NCBI GenBank assembly: GCA_000432915.1
Contig: HF995211.1
Span: 1-35,386 of the forward strand
Length of the DNA stretch: 35,386 nucleotides
From: Firmicutes bacterium CAG:194
GTDB lineage: Bacteria; Bacillota; Clostridia; Lachnospirales; Lachnospiraceae
Direction: 5' to 3'
The notes under the pieces were generated by a model, which did not search any database, was not told the DNA's origin, and saw nothing but the letters and a program-made list of their open reading frames with translations. Shown here in pieces: positions 1 to 7,766 of this stretch. How positions within the stretch are numbered: the first letter of the stretch is position 1; the number at the start of each line of letters is the position of its first letter. The translations under genes were made by a program, and so were the position numbers.

Positions 1-75
1 TTTGAACCCTCGCGCCGCTATTAACGACCTACTCCCTTTCCAGGGGAGCCCCTTCAGCCTCTTGGGTACTTCTCC
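1..75 (-). tRNA. tRNA-Ser (anticodon GGA), 3' end cut by window edge
   Basis: Read on the minus strand, the gene starts with acceptor strand GGAGAAG (75-69). It has a D arm, an anticodon stem CTCCC/GGGAG around loop CTGGAAA (anticodon GGA), a long class II variable arm and the T-arm sequence GGGTTCAAA at the edge. The long variable arm and anticodon identify it as serine. The T-arm 3' half and acceptor 3' strand lie outside the window. It is 53 bases downstream of the tRNA-Ser(TGA) gene and is probably co-transcribed with it. Confidence 0.9.
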
Positions 76-128
76 AAACAGCTGAATAAGTTACTATCTT
101 AAATTACCTCTGCGGGATAATTCCCGAC

Positions 129-214
129 CGGAGAGGGTGGGATTCGAACCCACGCGCCCTTGCGGACAAACGGTTTTCAAGACCGCCTCGTTATGACCAC
201 TTCGATACCTCTCC
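129..214 (-). tRNA. tRNA-Ser (anticodon TGA)
   Basis: The acceptor strands GGAGAGG (214-208) and CCTCTCC (136-130) pair fully, with discriminator G at 129. The anticodon loop is CTTGAAA (anticodon TGA). A long variable arm and GGTTCGAATCC T arm fit class II tRNA-Ser. The 3' CCA is not encoded, since GTC follows the discriminator, so CCA must be added enzymatically. It is the first gene of a tRNA pair placed after ispD and has its own strong promoter. Confidence 0.95.
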
Positions 215-245
215 ATTCGCTTACCTCTCGGTCAGCGCAAGGATT

Positions 246-274
246 ATTCTAGCAAACGAATCTCAAAGTGTCAA
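246..274 (-). promoter_or_regulatory. Sigma-A promoter of the tRNA-Ser pair
   Basis: On the minus strand a perfect -35 box TTGACA (274-269) is separated by exactly 17 bases from TAGAAT (251-246). The tRNA-Ser(TGA) 5' end lies 31 bases beyond the -10 box. A consensus -35 box is typical of stable RNA promoters. Confidence 0.8.
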
Positions 275-359
275 CATCTTTTTTCACTTTTTTTGATTTT
301 TTTTAAATTGCTTTTGTTTTACGACATTTTTGTATTGTATACAGTTTTTTCGACAGGAT

Positions 360-1076
360 CTATTCCCTCAAATAGCTTTCGCACACGATCATATCCTCCG
401 GTGTCGTCAGTTTGATATTGCGATAACTACCTTCTACCAGCTTTACTTTTTGGGAAGTCATCCGTTCTACGACCATGGCATCATCCGTAATGGATACCCC
501 TGCCTGCAGCAGCTTATTTTCTTGCTCCAGCAGTTTTTCATACGCATCCAGCACAAGCGGATAAGAGAACGACTGCGGCGTCTGTACCGCCCATACTCTT
601 TTCCGGTCCGGCGTTGTGGCACAGAAGCCCTCTTCATCTGCGATCTTGATCGTATCCTTTACAAGCGTTCCCGTTACACAGGCATGATATACCTTTGTTT
701 CTGCGATCATCTGCCGAATCATCTCTTCCGTCACAAAAGGTCTTGCGCCGTCATGGATCAATACAATATCACAACCGCTCTGCTTAAGTGCCCTAAGTCC
801 GCAGGCAACAGAATGATACCGCTCTTTTCCGCCCGGAATGATCTGTGTCACCTTGCGGAAACCGTAATGTTCCACGATCTCTGCCCGGCAATAATCGATC
901 TCATCCGCTCCCGTTACCAGTATGATCTCATCTACCTCACTTTTTTCAAACGCTGCCAACGCATAATATAGAACAGGCCTGCCACCCAGCAGCATAAACT
1001 GCTTTGGCTGACCCGCCTGCATTCGTTTTCCCTGTCCTGCAGCCAGTACAATGGCTGCTGTTTTTCCAATATTCAC
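360..1076 (-). CDS. ispD: 2-C-methyl-D-erythritol 4-phosphate cytidylyltransferase IspD
   Basis: This 238-residue protein has the usual length for IspD. It catalyses CTP-dependent formation of CDP-methylerythritol, the third step of the MEP isoprenoid pathway, in the cytoplasm. The nucleotide-binding motif LAAGQGKRM starts at residue 11, with K25 in QPKQF. The family motif HDGARPFV lies at 108-115 and TTPEDM near the C terminus. The start is GTG directly after the tsaD stop (TAA then GTG, no gap), with GGGGGAG placed six bases upstream inside tsaD. Translation is therefore probably coupled to tsaD. It is the last protein gene of the tsa operon; the tRNA-Ser genes follow. Confidence 0.95.
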   Translation of the reverse strand: MNIGKTAAIVLAAGQGKRMQAGQPKQFMLLGGRPVLYYALAAFEKSEVDEIILVTGADEIDYCRAEIVEHYGFRKVTQIIPGGKERYHSVACGLRALKQSGCDIVLIHDGARPFVTEEMIRQMIAETKVYHACVTGTLVKDTIKIADEEGFCATTPDRKRVWAVQTPQSFSYPLVLDAYEKLLEQENKLLQAGVSITDDAMVVERMTSQKVKLVEGSYRNIKLTTPEDMIVCESYLRE

Positions 1077-2150
1077 TTACCGCTCCCCCAGCTTCAGATT
1101 CGGAACTGCATTCAGATCCCATCCGCTTCTCGTGCCTTTACAATATTCATAATAGCCTGCCACTGCGATCATAGCCGCATTGTCGGTACAGAAAATAGGC
1201 GATGGACGATAAAAGGTAATATGCCGTTTTGCACAGGCTTCTTCCATTGCAGCGCGCAGGGCGGAATTGGATGCAACACCACCTGCGATGGCAAATTTCT
1301 TGAAGCCATATTGTTCGCAGGCATGCATGGCATGTTCTACCAGTACATCCGTGACTGCCTTCTGGAAAGAAGCTGCCACATCCGCCGTGTTGACAGACTC
1401 TCCCTTCATCTCACAGGCATTCAGATAGTTCAGCACAGCAGACTTTAAGCCGCTGAAACTGAAATCATATGCATTTTCGCCCACTTTGGCACGCGGAAAA
1501 TGAATTGCCTCCGGGTTACCTTCTTTTGCCACCTTATCGATCTTAGGACCGCCCGGATAACCGAGCCCTATCGCTCTTGCCACCTTGTCAAATGCCTCTC
1601 CTGCCGCATCATCACAGGTTTTACCGATGATCTCATATTCTCCGTAATCTTTTACGACAACAAGATGCGTATGTCCGCCCGATACCACAAGGCAGGCAAA
1701 CGGCGGCTCCAATTCTTGATGTTCAATAAAATTGGCGCTGATATGTCCTTCGATATGATGCACTCCGACAAGTGGCTTATCCGCTGCAAATGCGATCGCT
1801 TTTGCTTCCGCTACCCCGACAAGAAGTGCACCAACCAGCCCCGGTCCATATGTAACTGCAATGGCAGTCATATCATCCAGTGTCACGTCAGCATCCGTAA
1901 GTGCCTGTGTGACCACCTGATTGATCCGTTCAATATGCTTTCTGGACGCGATCTCCGGTACAACACCGCCATACAGTGTATGCAGATCGATCTGTGACGA
2001 GATCACATTGGATAATACCGTTCGACCATTTCTGACAACAGAGGCCGCCGTTTCATCACAGGAGCTTTCAATCCCAAGAATCAGAATATCATCTCCCTTT
2101 GCTTCCATCTGCTTTATTTCCGTTTCCAATTCCATTTTCTTCATTTCCAT
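1077..2150 (-). CDS. tsaD: tRNA N6-adenosine threonylcarbamoyltransferase TsaD
   Basis: TsaD transfers the threonylcarbamoyl group to A37 of ANN-decoding tRNAs (t6A), working with TsaB and TsaE. The ASKHA-fold core starts at ILGIESSCDETA (about residue 24). The metal-binding HIEGH motif is at 132-136, followed by VSGGHTHL and GEAFDKVAR. The 357-residue length is slightly above the usual 335-345 because of a charged 20-residue N-terminal extension. The first ATG is chosen because AAAGGA lies about eight bases upstream. The preceding gene stops only two bases before it. tsaB and tsaE lie upstream in the same operon; tsaC is not in the window. Confidence 0.96.
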   Translation of the reverse strand: MEMKKMELETEIKQMEAKGDDILILGIESSCDETAASVVRNGRTVLSNVISSQIDLHTLYGGVVPEIASRKHIERINQVVTQALTDADVTLDDMTAIAVTYGPGLVGALLVGVAEAKAIAFAADKPLVGVHHIEGHISANFIEHQELEPPFACLVVSGGHTHLVVVKDYGEYEIIGKTCDDAAGEAFDKVARAIGLGYPGGPKIDKVAKEGNPEAIHFPRAKVGENAYDFSFSGLKSAVLNYLNACEMKGESVNTADVAASFQKAVTDVLVEHAMHACEQYGFKKFAIAGGVASNSALRAAMEEACAKRHITFYRPSPIFCTDNAAMIAVAGYYEYCKGTRSGWDLNAVPNLKLGER

Positions 2151-2152
2151 AT

Positions 2153-2740
2153 CTAGTTATCCTTTTGTACCAGTTTCCATCCGTAGATTTTATAATGAGA
2201 ATTCTCATCTTTTTTCAGAATAAACACAATATTGGAATTATACAGAAGTCCATCCTGCTTGATCCCATATATACAATAAAGGCGCGCCCAGTCATAACCG
2301 TCTTTCGTGAAGGTTTCCACATCTACGCTGGAAGACGGTACATAACTGACGATCGTCCTCTTTTTCTCCTTAAATTCTTCAATATCCTTTTTCAGTGCAG
2401 AAAGATACCGTTCCTCATCCTGATTTGCTATAAGCGCTTCATCGTACAGCTCCATTATCTTATGTCCGAGCTGCTCGATTTCTTCCTCTGTATTGTCCTC
2501 ATTGTAAAAGCATTGTGTGATCTGGCTGAAATATTTTATGACCTCTCTTGGTGTCGGCGGATAATTTGTCTCCAGATCTCTTGTCAGCACTTCCTGCGTA
2601 GCCGTCAGCGTCTGCAGTTCGCGATCCGCATCCTCAGCCTGGGAAACATTCCGGTTGGAGAGATAATAATAATAGCCCACGATCAGAAGCAGCATGACAA
2701 CAGCTAAAATAATGCCTTTGATATTATGCGATTTTTTCAT
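2153..2740 (-). CDS. Membrane-anchored conserved protein of unknown function
   Basis: This 195-residue protein begins with a short basic segment and one hydrophobic helix (about residues 9-27), then a charged extracytoplasmic domain. The helix reads as an uncleaved N-terminal anchor because no lipobox or clear signal peptidase site is visible. The soluble part contains a helical Glu-rich stretch (about 70-125) and ends in a compact segment with paired tyrosines. It resembles small Lachnospiraceae families such as DUF6715; that name is from memory and not verified. AAGGAGA lies eight bases before the ATG. It sits between rnz and tsaD in the tsa operon, which does not by itself reveal its role. 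Confidence 0.8.
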   Translation of the reverse strand: MKKSHNIKGIILAVVMLLLIVGYYYYLSNRNVSQAEDADRELQTLTATQEVLTRDLETNYPPTPREVIKYFSQITQCFYNEDNTEEEIEQLGHKIMELYDEALIANQDEERYLSALKKDIEEFKEKKRTIVSYVPSSSVDVETFTKDGYDWARLYCIYGIKQDGLLYNSNIVFILKKDENSHYKIYGWKLVQKDN

Positions 2741-2778
2741 AAACTATCTCTCCTTTCTCGCGGTTCCTATCATCCGTG

Positions 2779-3753
2779 TCATTTCGTTTTCTCATCTTTA
2801 TCGTCTTTTCCAGACTGTTCTCTTATCTGAAAAGCAGTCTGATTTTCCTCTTCAAAATCAAGTTCTATTGTCTGACCGTCCTTTGCCGTGATCGCATTTG
2901 GAAAAATCTTTGTCACCTGCGGCAGATATTGATCCGGCCATGGCAGGGACGGGCTGTAATGTGTCAGCCACATCTGTGATACCTCTGCCGCTTTTGCCAG
3001 ATTCGCGGCTTCATAAAAGGTCATATGCTTGTGTTCTCTTGCCTTTTGCTGTTTGTCAGGTTCGCCGTACATGCCTTCGCAGATAAACAGATCGGCATGT
3101 GCTGCGTTTTCTTCAATGGATCTGGTCGGTCTGGTATCCGTGCAGTAGGTCACTTTGATTCCCTTACGCGGACTGCCCATCACCATATCCGGTGTATAGG
3201 TTTTTCCTTCAAATTCTACAACATTTCCTTTTTGGAGCGGATTCCAGAGCTGTACCGGCAAGCCGAGTGCTTTTGCCTTTTCCACCTGAAATCTGCCGGC
3301 TCTTTCCACGATCAGGTTATAGCCGTAGCAGATCACATTGTGATTCACACGGAATGCCTCGATCCGGTAATCCCCCATATCAATCTGCTCAAACGGCTGT
3401 GAAAGCTCATGGAATCTGAGTTCAAACGGGAGCTCCGGCGCGATCATCCGCAGCGCACCGACAACCTTTTCCAGCCCTTTTGGTCCAATGATCAGAAGCG
3501 GCTCTGTCCGTTCTGCATTTCCCATTGTCAGGAGCATGCCCGGCAGTCCGCTGATATGGTCTGCATGAAAGTGCGTAAAACAGATCACATCAATCGGCTT
3601 TGGGCTCCAGCCCTTCTGCTTCATTGCGATCTGCGTACCCTCTCCGCAGTCGATCAGTATACTCTTTCCGTTATAGCGCGCCATCATTGCTGTCAGATAG
3701 CGGTAAGGAAGTGGCATCATTCCGCCCGTTCCCAGCAAACAAACATCTATCAT
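2779..3753 (-). CDS. rnz: Ribonuclease Z (tRNA 3' processing endonuclease)
   Basis: RNase Z is a metallo-beta-lactamase-fold enzyme that cleaves tRNA precursors after the discriminator base. The zinc motif HFHADH is at 61-66. Other expected ligands are H138 (in VNHNVICYGY), D206 (YCTDTRP) and H265 (WLTHYSP). At 324 residues it is slightly longer than the usual 305-310; the extra length is a charged Lys/Asp/Glu tail after residue 305. GAGG lies seven bases before the ATG. The tRNA-Ser(TGA) gene in this window lacks an encoded CCA, and such tRNAs are the normal substrates of RNase Z. Confidence 0.92.
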   Translation of the reverse strand: MIDVCLLGTGGMMPLPYRYLTAMMARYNGKSILIDCGEGTQIAMKQKGWSPKPIDVICFTHFHADHISGLPGMLLTMGNAERTEPLLIIGPKGLEKVVGALRMIAPELPFELRFHELSQPFEQIDMGDYRIEAFRVNHNVICYGYNLIVERAGRFQVEKAKALGLPVQLWNPLQKGNVVEFEGKTYTPDMVMGSPRKGIKVTYCTDTRPTRSIEENAAHADLFICEGMYGEPDKQQKAREHKHMTFYEAANLAKAAEVSQMWLTHYSPSLPWPDQYLPQVTKIFPNAITAKDGQTIELDFEEENQTAFQIREQSGKDDKDEKTK

Positions 3754-3769
3754 CTCTTATCCTCAACTC

Positions 3770-4018
3770 TTATTCTGCCTGCCACTCAAATTCTTCCTTC
3801 TCCGTCACAGGGATCGCAAAAGTCCCTATCAGCTTATCATAGCAGGCTTCACACAGATCAAAGCTGTGTGTCACACCATCTTTATGCGAAAAATATCCAA
3901 AGTTCTGCCGTCCTTCATACGCAGCTTCCATCAGCATTCCGTTTTCCGTCCTGAGCTGTCTGCCGCATTGGTTGCAAAACATTTTTTTGAGTTTTTTGTT
4001 TTCATCGTATATCTTCAT
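3770..4018 (-). CDS. Small zinc-ribbon-like protein, unknown function
   Basis: An 82-residue protein with two Cys pairs, CNQC near the N terminus (about residue 15) and CEAC about 45 residues later. This is the layout of a treble-clef or zinc-ribbon site, with an acidic C terminus. I chose the ATG at 4018 because GGAGGA lies seven bases upstream. The open frame extends to a GTG at 4117, but that start overlaps rimI and has no ribosome-binding site. The gene lies between rimI and rnz, 17 bases upstream of rnz. Family and function are not recognised. Confidence 0.75.
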   Translation of the reverse strand: MKIYDENKKLKKMFCNQCGRQLRTENGMLMEAAYEGRQNFGYFSHKDGVTHSFDLCEACYDKLIGTFAIPVTEKEEFEWQAE

Positions 4019-4104
4019 TTTTTGTTCCTCCAAGATTTCTTCTGTTTTCTTCATTTTATCTTGAACAAAAAAGAATAACCACCGGTAATTATTGTTAGTA
4101 TTGG

Positions 4105-4545
4105 CTAACGTTTCCACATGATATACGCATCTTCTTTCGGCTTGTCATAAAAGCCTTTTCTGGTACCTTCGATCTGAAATCCGCAGGATTCATACAGCCG
4201 GATCGCAGCCGTATTTGACACCCGCACTTCTAAAGTAAACGCACGAACGCCTCTTTTTTCACTTTCCTGCATAAAATCCTGCAAAAGTCTTGCAGCGATC
4301 CCCCGCCTGCGGTAAGCCTCATGCACCGCAACCTGATTGATATCTCCCTCGCCCATGATACAGTACTGCCCGCAGTAAGCAACAATTCTGCCATCTGCCA
4401 TATCCTCCGCAACCATATAAAAGGTTTGGTCTCCGGCTGCTGCCTCAGACAGTGCCTGCTTACTCCATGGCATTGAAAAATAAGCCTCTTCCATGGCGGA
4501 GATCTGTTCCACATCCGAAAGCATCATTTCACGAAATACGATCAC
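4105..4545 (-). CDS. rimI: Ribosomal protein S18 alanine N-acetyltransferase RimI (GNAT family)
   Basis: A 146-residue GNAT acetyltransferase. The acetyl-CoA-binding motif A appears as YRRRGIAARLL (78-88), followed by LEVRVSNTAAIRLYESCGF (105-123), the typical RimI C-terminal pattern. RimI acetylates the N-terminal alanine of ribosomal protein S18 in E. coli; in Firmicutes it is often encoded beside tsaB. The start is GTG and overlaps the tsaB stop by four bases (GTGA), which suggests coupled translation. Substrate specificity cannot be read from the sequence. Confidence 0.88.
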   Translation of the reverse strand: MIVFREMMLSDVEQISAMEEAYFSMPWSKQALSEAAAGDQTFYMVAEDMADGRIVAYCGQYCIMGEGDINQVAVHEAYRRRGIAARLLQDFMQESEKRGVRAFTLEVRVSNTAAIRLYESCGFQIEGTRKGFYDKPKEDAYIMWKR

Positions 4546-5255
4546 TTCTGCATCTTCTCCATTCGTTCTCTCTCTGCCTGGGACAATCTCAGATAATCCG
4601 GTCTGTGTTCCGCGGCCGTGACATATTCGCCTCGTTCATAATAGCTTTTGGCAAGCACGGCAAGTGCGGCTGCATTCTGTCTGTTACAGTTAGCAGGCGC
4701 AAACACATATGGCACCTTTGACTGTTCTTTGATGAGCGTTTCATAAGCTGTGGCACCATCGCCGAGATAGACAACCTGCTGTCCTCTTTCGTTGATCTTT
4801 TTTATGATCTCTTCCACGCCTGTTGCACACTGCGGCTCTATTACCTGAAACTCCGTTCCCTGCTCTATGGAACTGAAAGCGTAAAGTCCCGTATAAACCT
4901 GCTGCCTTCTGGCATCCATCATCGGGCAGATCAGAGACATACCATACAGCTGATAAGCAAGGGCATCCACAGTCGGCACTTCTATGATCGGTTTTCCCAG
5001 CGCAAGTCCAAGCCCTTTTGCTGTTGCCGAACCGATCCGCAGCCCCGTGAAAGAACCGGGTCCCTTTGCCACTGCGATCGCATCAATGGTCGTTTTATCA
5101 AATTCTGTCATTTGCATGATTTCCTGCAACATCGGAAGCAGTGTCTGCGAATGTGTTTTTTTATAATTCACGCTGTACGTTGCAAGAATACTGTCATTTT
5201 CGAGGATCGCCACACTGGCAACCAGCCCCGAACTGTCTATTGCTACGATTCTCAT
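4542..5255 (-). CDS. tsaB: tRNA threonylcarbamoyladenosine biosynthesis protein TsaB
   Basis: A 237-residue ASKHA-fold TsaD paralogue that forms a heterodimer with TsaD in t6A synthesis. The diagnostic segment AKGPGSFTGLRIG lies at about 63-75 and the N terminus MRIVAIDSS matches the family start. The open frame runs 39 codons further upstream, but the ATG at 5255 is chosen because it begins the conserved core and overlaps the tsaE stop as ATGA (5255-5252). Like other TsaB proteins it lacks the HxEGH metal site seen in TsaD. Confidence 0.95.
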   Translation of the reverse strand: MRIVAIDSSGLVASVAILENDSILATYSVNYKKTHSQTLLPMLQEIMQMTEFDKTTIDAIAVAKGPGSFTGLRIGSATAKGLGLALGKPIIEVPTVDALAYQLYGMSLICPMMDARRQQVYTGLYAFSSIEQGTEFQVIEPQCATGVEEIIKKINERGQQVVYLGDGATAYETLIKEQSKVPYVFAPANCNRQNAAALAVLAKSYYERGEYVTAAEHRPDYLRLSQAERERMEKMQK

Positions 5256-5686
5256 ACTGCACCGCCTTCTTCTACTGTGATCCTTCTGTAGGCAAAGCCT
5301 TTTTCCGGATCCTTTTCGATTGTGATCCATTTGGTATTTACAGGCATCAGTTCTTTGATAAGCCCTGCCCATTCCACAAGACAGACACCGTCTCCGTAGA
5401 AATAATCCTCATAGCCGATCTCATCCATCTCTTCCGGATCACCGATCCTGTATACATCAAAATGATAAAGTGGCAGTCTGCCTTCTTCATAGATCTGTAC
5501 GATCGTAAAAGTCGGGCTGCACACAGATTCCGTGATCCCCAGTCCTTTTGCAAGCCCCTTGGTAAAAACGGTTTTGCCTACGCCAAGGTCACCGCAAAGT
5601 GCGTAAATCTCGCCCGGTACCGCTTTTTTTCCGAGTTCTTCACCAAAGGAAAAGGTATCCTCTTCTTTATAACTATTGATTATCAT
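5252..5686 (-). CDS. tsaE: tRNA threonylcarbamoyladenosine biosynthesis ATPase TsaE
   Basis: A 144-residue P-loop ATPase that acts with TsaB-TsaD in t6A formation. The Walker A motif GDLGVGKT is at 32-39, followed by SPTFTIVQIYE and HFDVYR, all hallmarks of the family. It is the first gene of the long tsa operon and has an extended -10 promoter about 45 bases upstream. AAGGTG lies five bases before the ATG. Its stop overlaps the tsaB start by four bases. Confidence 0.95.
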   Translation of the reverse strand: MIINSYKEEDTFSFGEELGKKAVPGEIYALCGDLGVGKTVFTKGLAKGLGITESVCSPTFTIVQIYEEGRLPLYHFDVYRIGDPEEMDEIGYEDYFYGDGVCLVEWAGLIKELMPVNTKWITIEKDPEKGFAYRRITVEEGGAV

Positions 5687-5730
5687 ATTTTCACCTTATC
5701 TGATTGAAAATCAGTCTTTTACAAAGCTAT

Positions 5731-5759
5731 AGTATACCACAATTTACTACATCTGTATA
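5731..5759 (-). promoter_or_regulatory. Candidate promoter of the tsaE-tsaB-rimI-rnz-tsaD-ispD operon
   Basis: On the minus strand, -10 box TATACT (5736-5731) carries the extended TG motif (TGG before the hexamer). A weak -35 box TATACA (5759-5754) lies 17 bases upstream. It sits between the YcxB-like gene and tsaE, the only gap of this size before ispD in the gene run. Confidence 0.55.
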
Positions 5760-5785
5760 TGCCGTCGTGGCAGACATTCCGATCT

Positions 5786-6394
5786 TTACTGACGGATCTT
5801 TACCTTTTTCGGATCCATATAACGGCAGATCAGCTCGATCACCGTTACTGTATTTTCCGCAAGATCCGCACGCGGGAATATAGAGGCATTGACCTTGGAT
5901 GTATATATGATAATGCTTTTTCCGGTTGCAACAGCCTGATGCATATTCTCCCAGTGCTGCATTTCCACCTGATCCCCCTGTGAAACATAAATGCCTTCTT
6001 TTGTAAATATATAATGAAGCGGCTTTTTAAATGCCTCATTTGTAAGCGCCTGCCTTTTGGCACTTAAATAAAGATTCCACGGCAGATATAAAATGATCAC
6101 AATACCTGCGATCAGATATAAAACGCCTGCATTTTTCATTGCAAAGAGAATGGCAAATACGCCAATGATCGTAGCGATCAGTCCACCCGGACTTGTATAA
6201 GTATGACGCAGCATATAATCGTAGAGAACGGAAGTATTCATATGCACGTCCACTTCATATAAAATATCTTCCTTTGCCGGCATGGAAATCTTCGGTCTTT
6301 CCGCATTTTCCGTCCCTTCTGCCGCAGACTCTGTCACTGCCTCTGCATTCTCCGGTGCGTTATTTTGCAATAAATCTTTCATTTCTTCTGCCAT
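5786..6394 (-). CDS. YcxB-like membrane protein
   Basis: A 202-residue protein. It starts with an acidic, Ala/Glu-rich cytoplasmic segment (about 1-50), then has two adjacent hydrophobic helices (about 85-100 and 105-120), then a soluble C-terminal domain. That domain contains a YIFTKEGIYV strand pattern and a WENMHQAVATGKSIIIYTSK segment, which resembles the YcxB-like C-terminal domain. The ATG at 6394 is chosen over an upstream in-frame ATG because AAAGGAG lies seven bases before it. It appears monocistronic with its own promoter. Function unknown. Confidence 0.8.
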   Translation of the reverse strand: MAEEMKDLLQNNAPENAEAVTESAAEGTENAERPKISMPAKEDILYEVDVHMNTSVLYDYMLRHTYTSPGGLIATIIGVFAILFAMKNAGVLYLIAGIVIILYLPWNLYLSAKRQALTNEAFKKPLHYIFTKEGIYVSQGDQVEMQHWENMHQAVATGKSIIIYTSKVNASIFPRADLAENTVTVIELICRYMDPKKVKIRQ

Positions 6395-6436
6395 GAAAGC
6401 ACTCCTTTCCGTCTGGCTTTGTTTCTTTTCTGCTAC

Positions 6437-6465
6437 ATCATAGTATAGACCGAACAAAAGTGCAA
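6437..6465 (-). promoter_or_regulatory. Candidate promoter of the YcxB-like gene
   Basis: On the minus strand -10 box TATGAT (6442-6437) lies 17 bases after TTGCAC (6465-6460). The -35 match is only partial (TTG). An alternative -10 box TATACT overlaps it with poorer spacing. The ATG lies 42 bases beyond the -10 box. Confidence 0.4.
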
Positions 6466-6512
6466 GCAAATACGCCTGCACTTTTTATAAAGAAATCATG
6501 AACTTTTTTCGT

Positions 6513-7754
6513 TTATTCGTGTCTGAGTGCTTCGATCGGACTCAGTTTTGCTGCCTTCTTTGCCGGATAAATACCGAAGAACAGACCAACGCCCGAAGAA
6601 AACAGCGTTGTGACAAGTACTGTCAGCGGTGATACAGATGCTGTAAATCCCATGATTCCACAGACAACATTGGCGCCAAGCACGCCCAGGATAATACCGA
6701 TCACACCACCCAGCAACGTGATGATCGCAGATTCTGACAGAAACTGCAGCATGATCGAACCGGTTCTGGCACCCAGTGATTTACGGATACCGATTTCTCT
6801 GGTACGCTCCGTTACCGATACAAGCATGATGTTCATAACACCGATACCGCCTACCAACAGGGAAATTGCCGCCACAAATACGACGAATATCGTAATATAG
6901 GAAAGAACCTGTGTGATGCTGCTCATCGAGTCATTGAAATTCTGCATCTGGATGCTGTTGGAATCAGAGGCTACATGATGCGCAGAGCGCAGCAGCCGCA
7001 GGATTGCTCCCGCCGCCTCTGCTGCATATTCCGGTCCGTCGGTAAATACGTAAAAGCCTTGGAAGGTATCCACATAATAACCAAAGGCAGCTCCCATTGT
7101 CGTCAATGGGACTTCCATTTCCACCTGATCAAAACTCATCAGCATGGAGCTGATCGCAGAGGATGCACTATCCTGCCTGATCCCGACGATCGTGGATTCC
7201 ATCGTGATACCGTCTATTGTCACTTCAAAAGTTCTGCCCAGCACATCTGTTGTACCAAACATGGCGACCGCGCTGTTTTCCCGGATCACACAGACCTTAT
7301 TGGCAGATTCATAATCTGCTTTTGTAAAATATCTTCCTTTGACGATCGGATCATTATACAAATACTGCTGCGCTACCGTACCGCCATACAGGTACGCATC
7401 AAACGCTCCTTTTGGTCCCTGCGCCGTTCCATAGGTCTGGTAATTCGGACTGACCCCTTTTACATGATCGATCTTCTCCTCGATCAGATCAAAATCTTCT
7501 GTGGTAAATTCCACTGCTTCCTCGTTGCTTGCCTGCGTATCACCCATAGAGCCTCCGGAATAGAAGTATAGCTGTCCGCCTGCCAGATTGTTCAGCTCAT
7601 CACTGACCTGGGAAGACAATCCGTTACCGATGGAAATGACCATGATCACAGAAGAAATACCGATAATAATGCCAAGCATGGTCAGGATCGATCTTCCCTT
7701 ATTGCTTCTGATATTCATCAGAGCCATTTTTATGTATTCAAAAAGCTGTGCCAT
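6513..7754 (-). CDS. ABC transporter permease, MacB/FtsX family
   Basis: A 413-residue permease with the MacB layout. There is one N-terminal membrane helix (about 21-42, after the NIRSNKGRSILTMLGI entry motif) and a large extracytoplasmic domain (about 45-280). The FtsX core follows, with three helices near 285-310, 335-360 and 375-400. The cytoplasmic loop ERTREIGIRKSLGA, which contacts the ATPase, is present. The C terminus KKAAKLSPIEALRHE is standard. GGGAGG lies five bases before the ATG. It is the third gene of an ATPase-adaptor-permease operon of the YknXYZ/MacAB type, which exports peptides, toxins or antibiotics. The substrate is not readable. Confidence 0.92.
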   Translation of the reverse strand: MAQLFEYIKMALMNIRSNKGRSILTMLGIIIGISSVIMVISIGNGLSSQVSDELNNLAGGQLYFYSGGSMGDTQASNEEAVEFTTEDFDLIEEKIDHVKGVSPNYQTYGTAQGPKGAFDAYLYGGTVAQQYLYNDPIVKGRYFTKADYESANKVCVIRENSAVAMFGTTDVLGRTFEVTIDGITMESTIVGIRQDSASSAISSMLMSFDQVEMEVPLTTMGAAFGYYVDTFQGFYVFTDGPEYAAEAAGAILRLLRSAHHVASDSNSIQMQNFNDSMSSITQVLSYITIFVVFVAAISLLVGGIGVMNIMLVSVTERTREIGIRKSLGARTGSIMLQFLSESAIITLLGGVIGIILGVLGANVVCGIMGFTASVSPLTVLVTTLFSSGVGLFFGIYPAKKAAKLSPIEALRHE

Positions 7755-7766
7755 ACTAGCCTCCCA

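Noticed and set aside
4019..4117. N-terminal extension of the zinc-ribbon protein to a GTG at 4117
   Set aside because: The extension overlaps rimI, reads as low-information sequence and lacks a ribosome-binding site, whereas GGAGGA precedes the ATG at 4018 at ideal spacing.
5701..5713. TGATT-GAA-AATCA as an operator before tsaE
   Set aside because: Only a 5-bp AT-rich dyad, common by chance.
6482..6512. A terminator after the exporter permease gene
   Set aside because: The stretch is AT-rich but no stem of useful length could be drawn.
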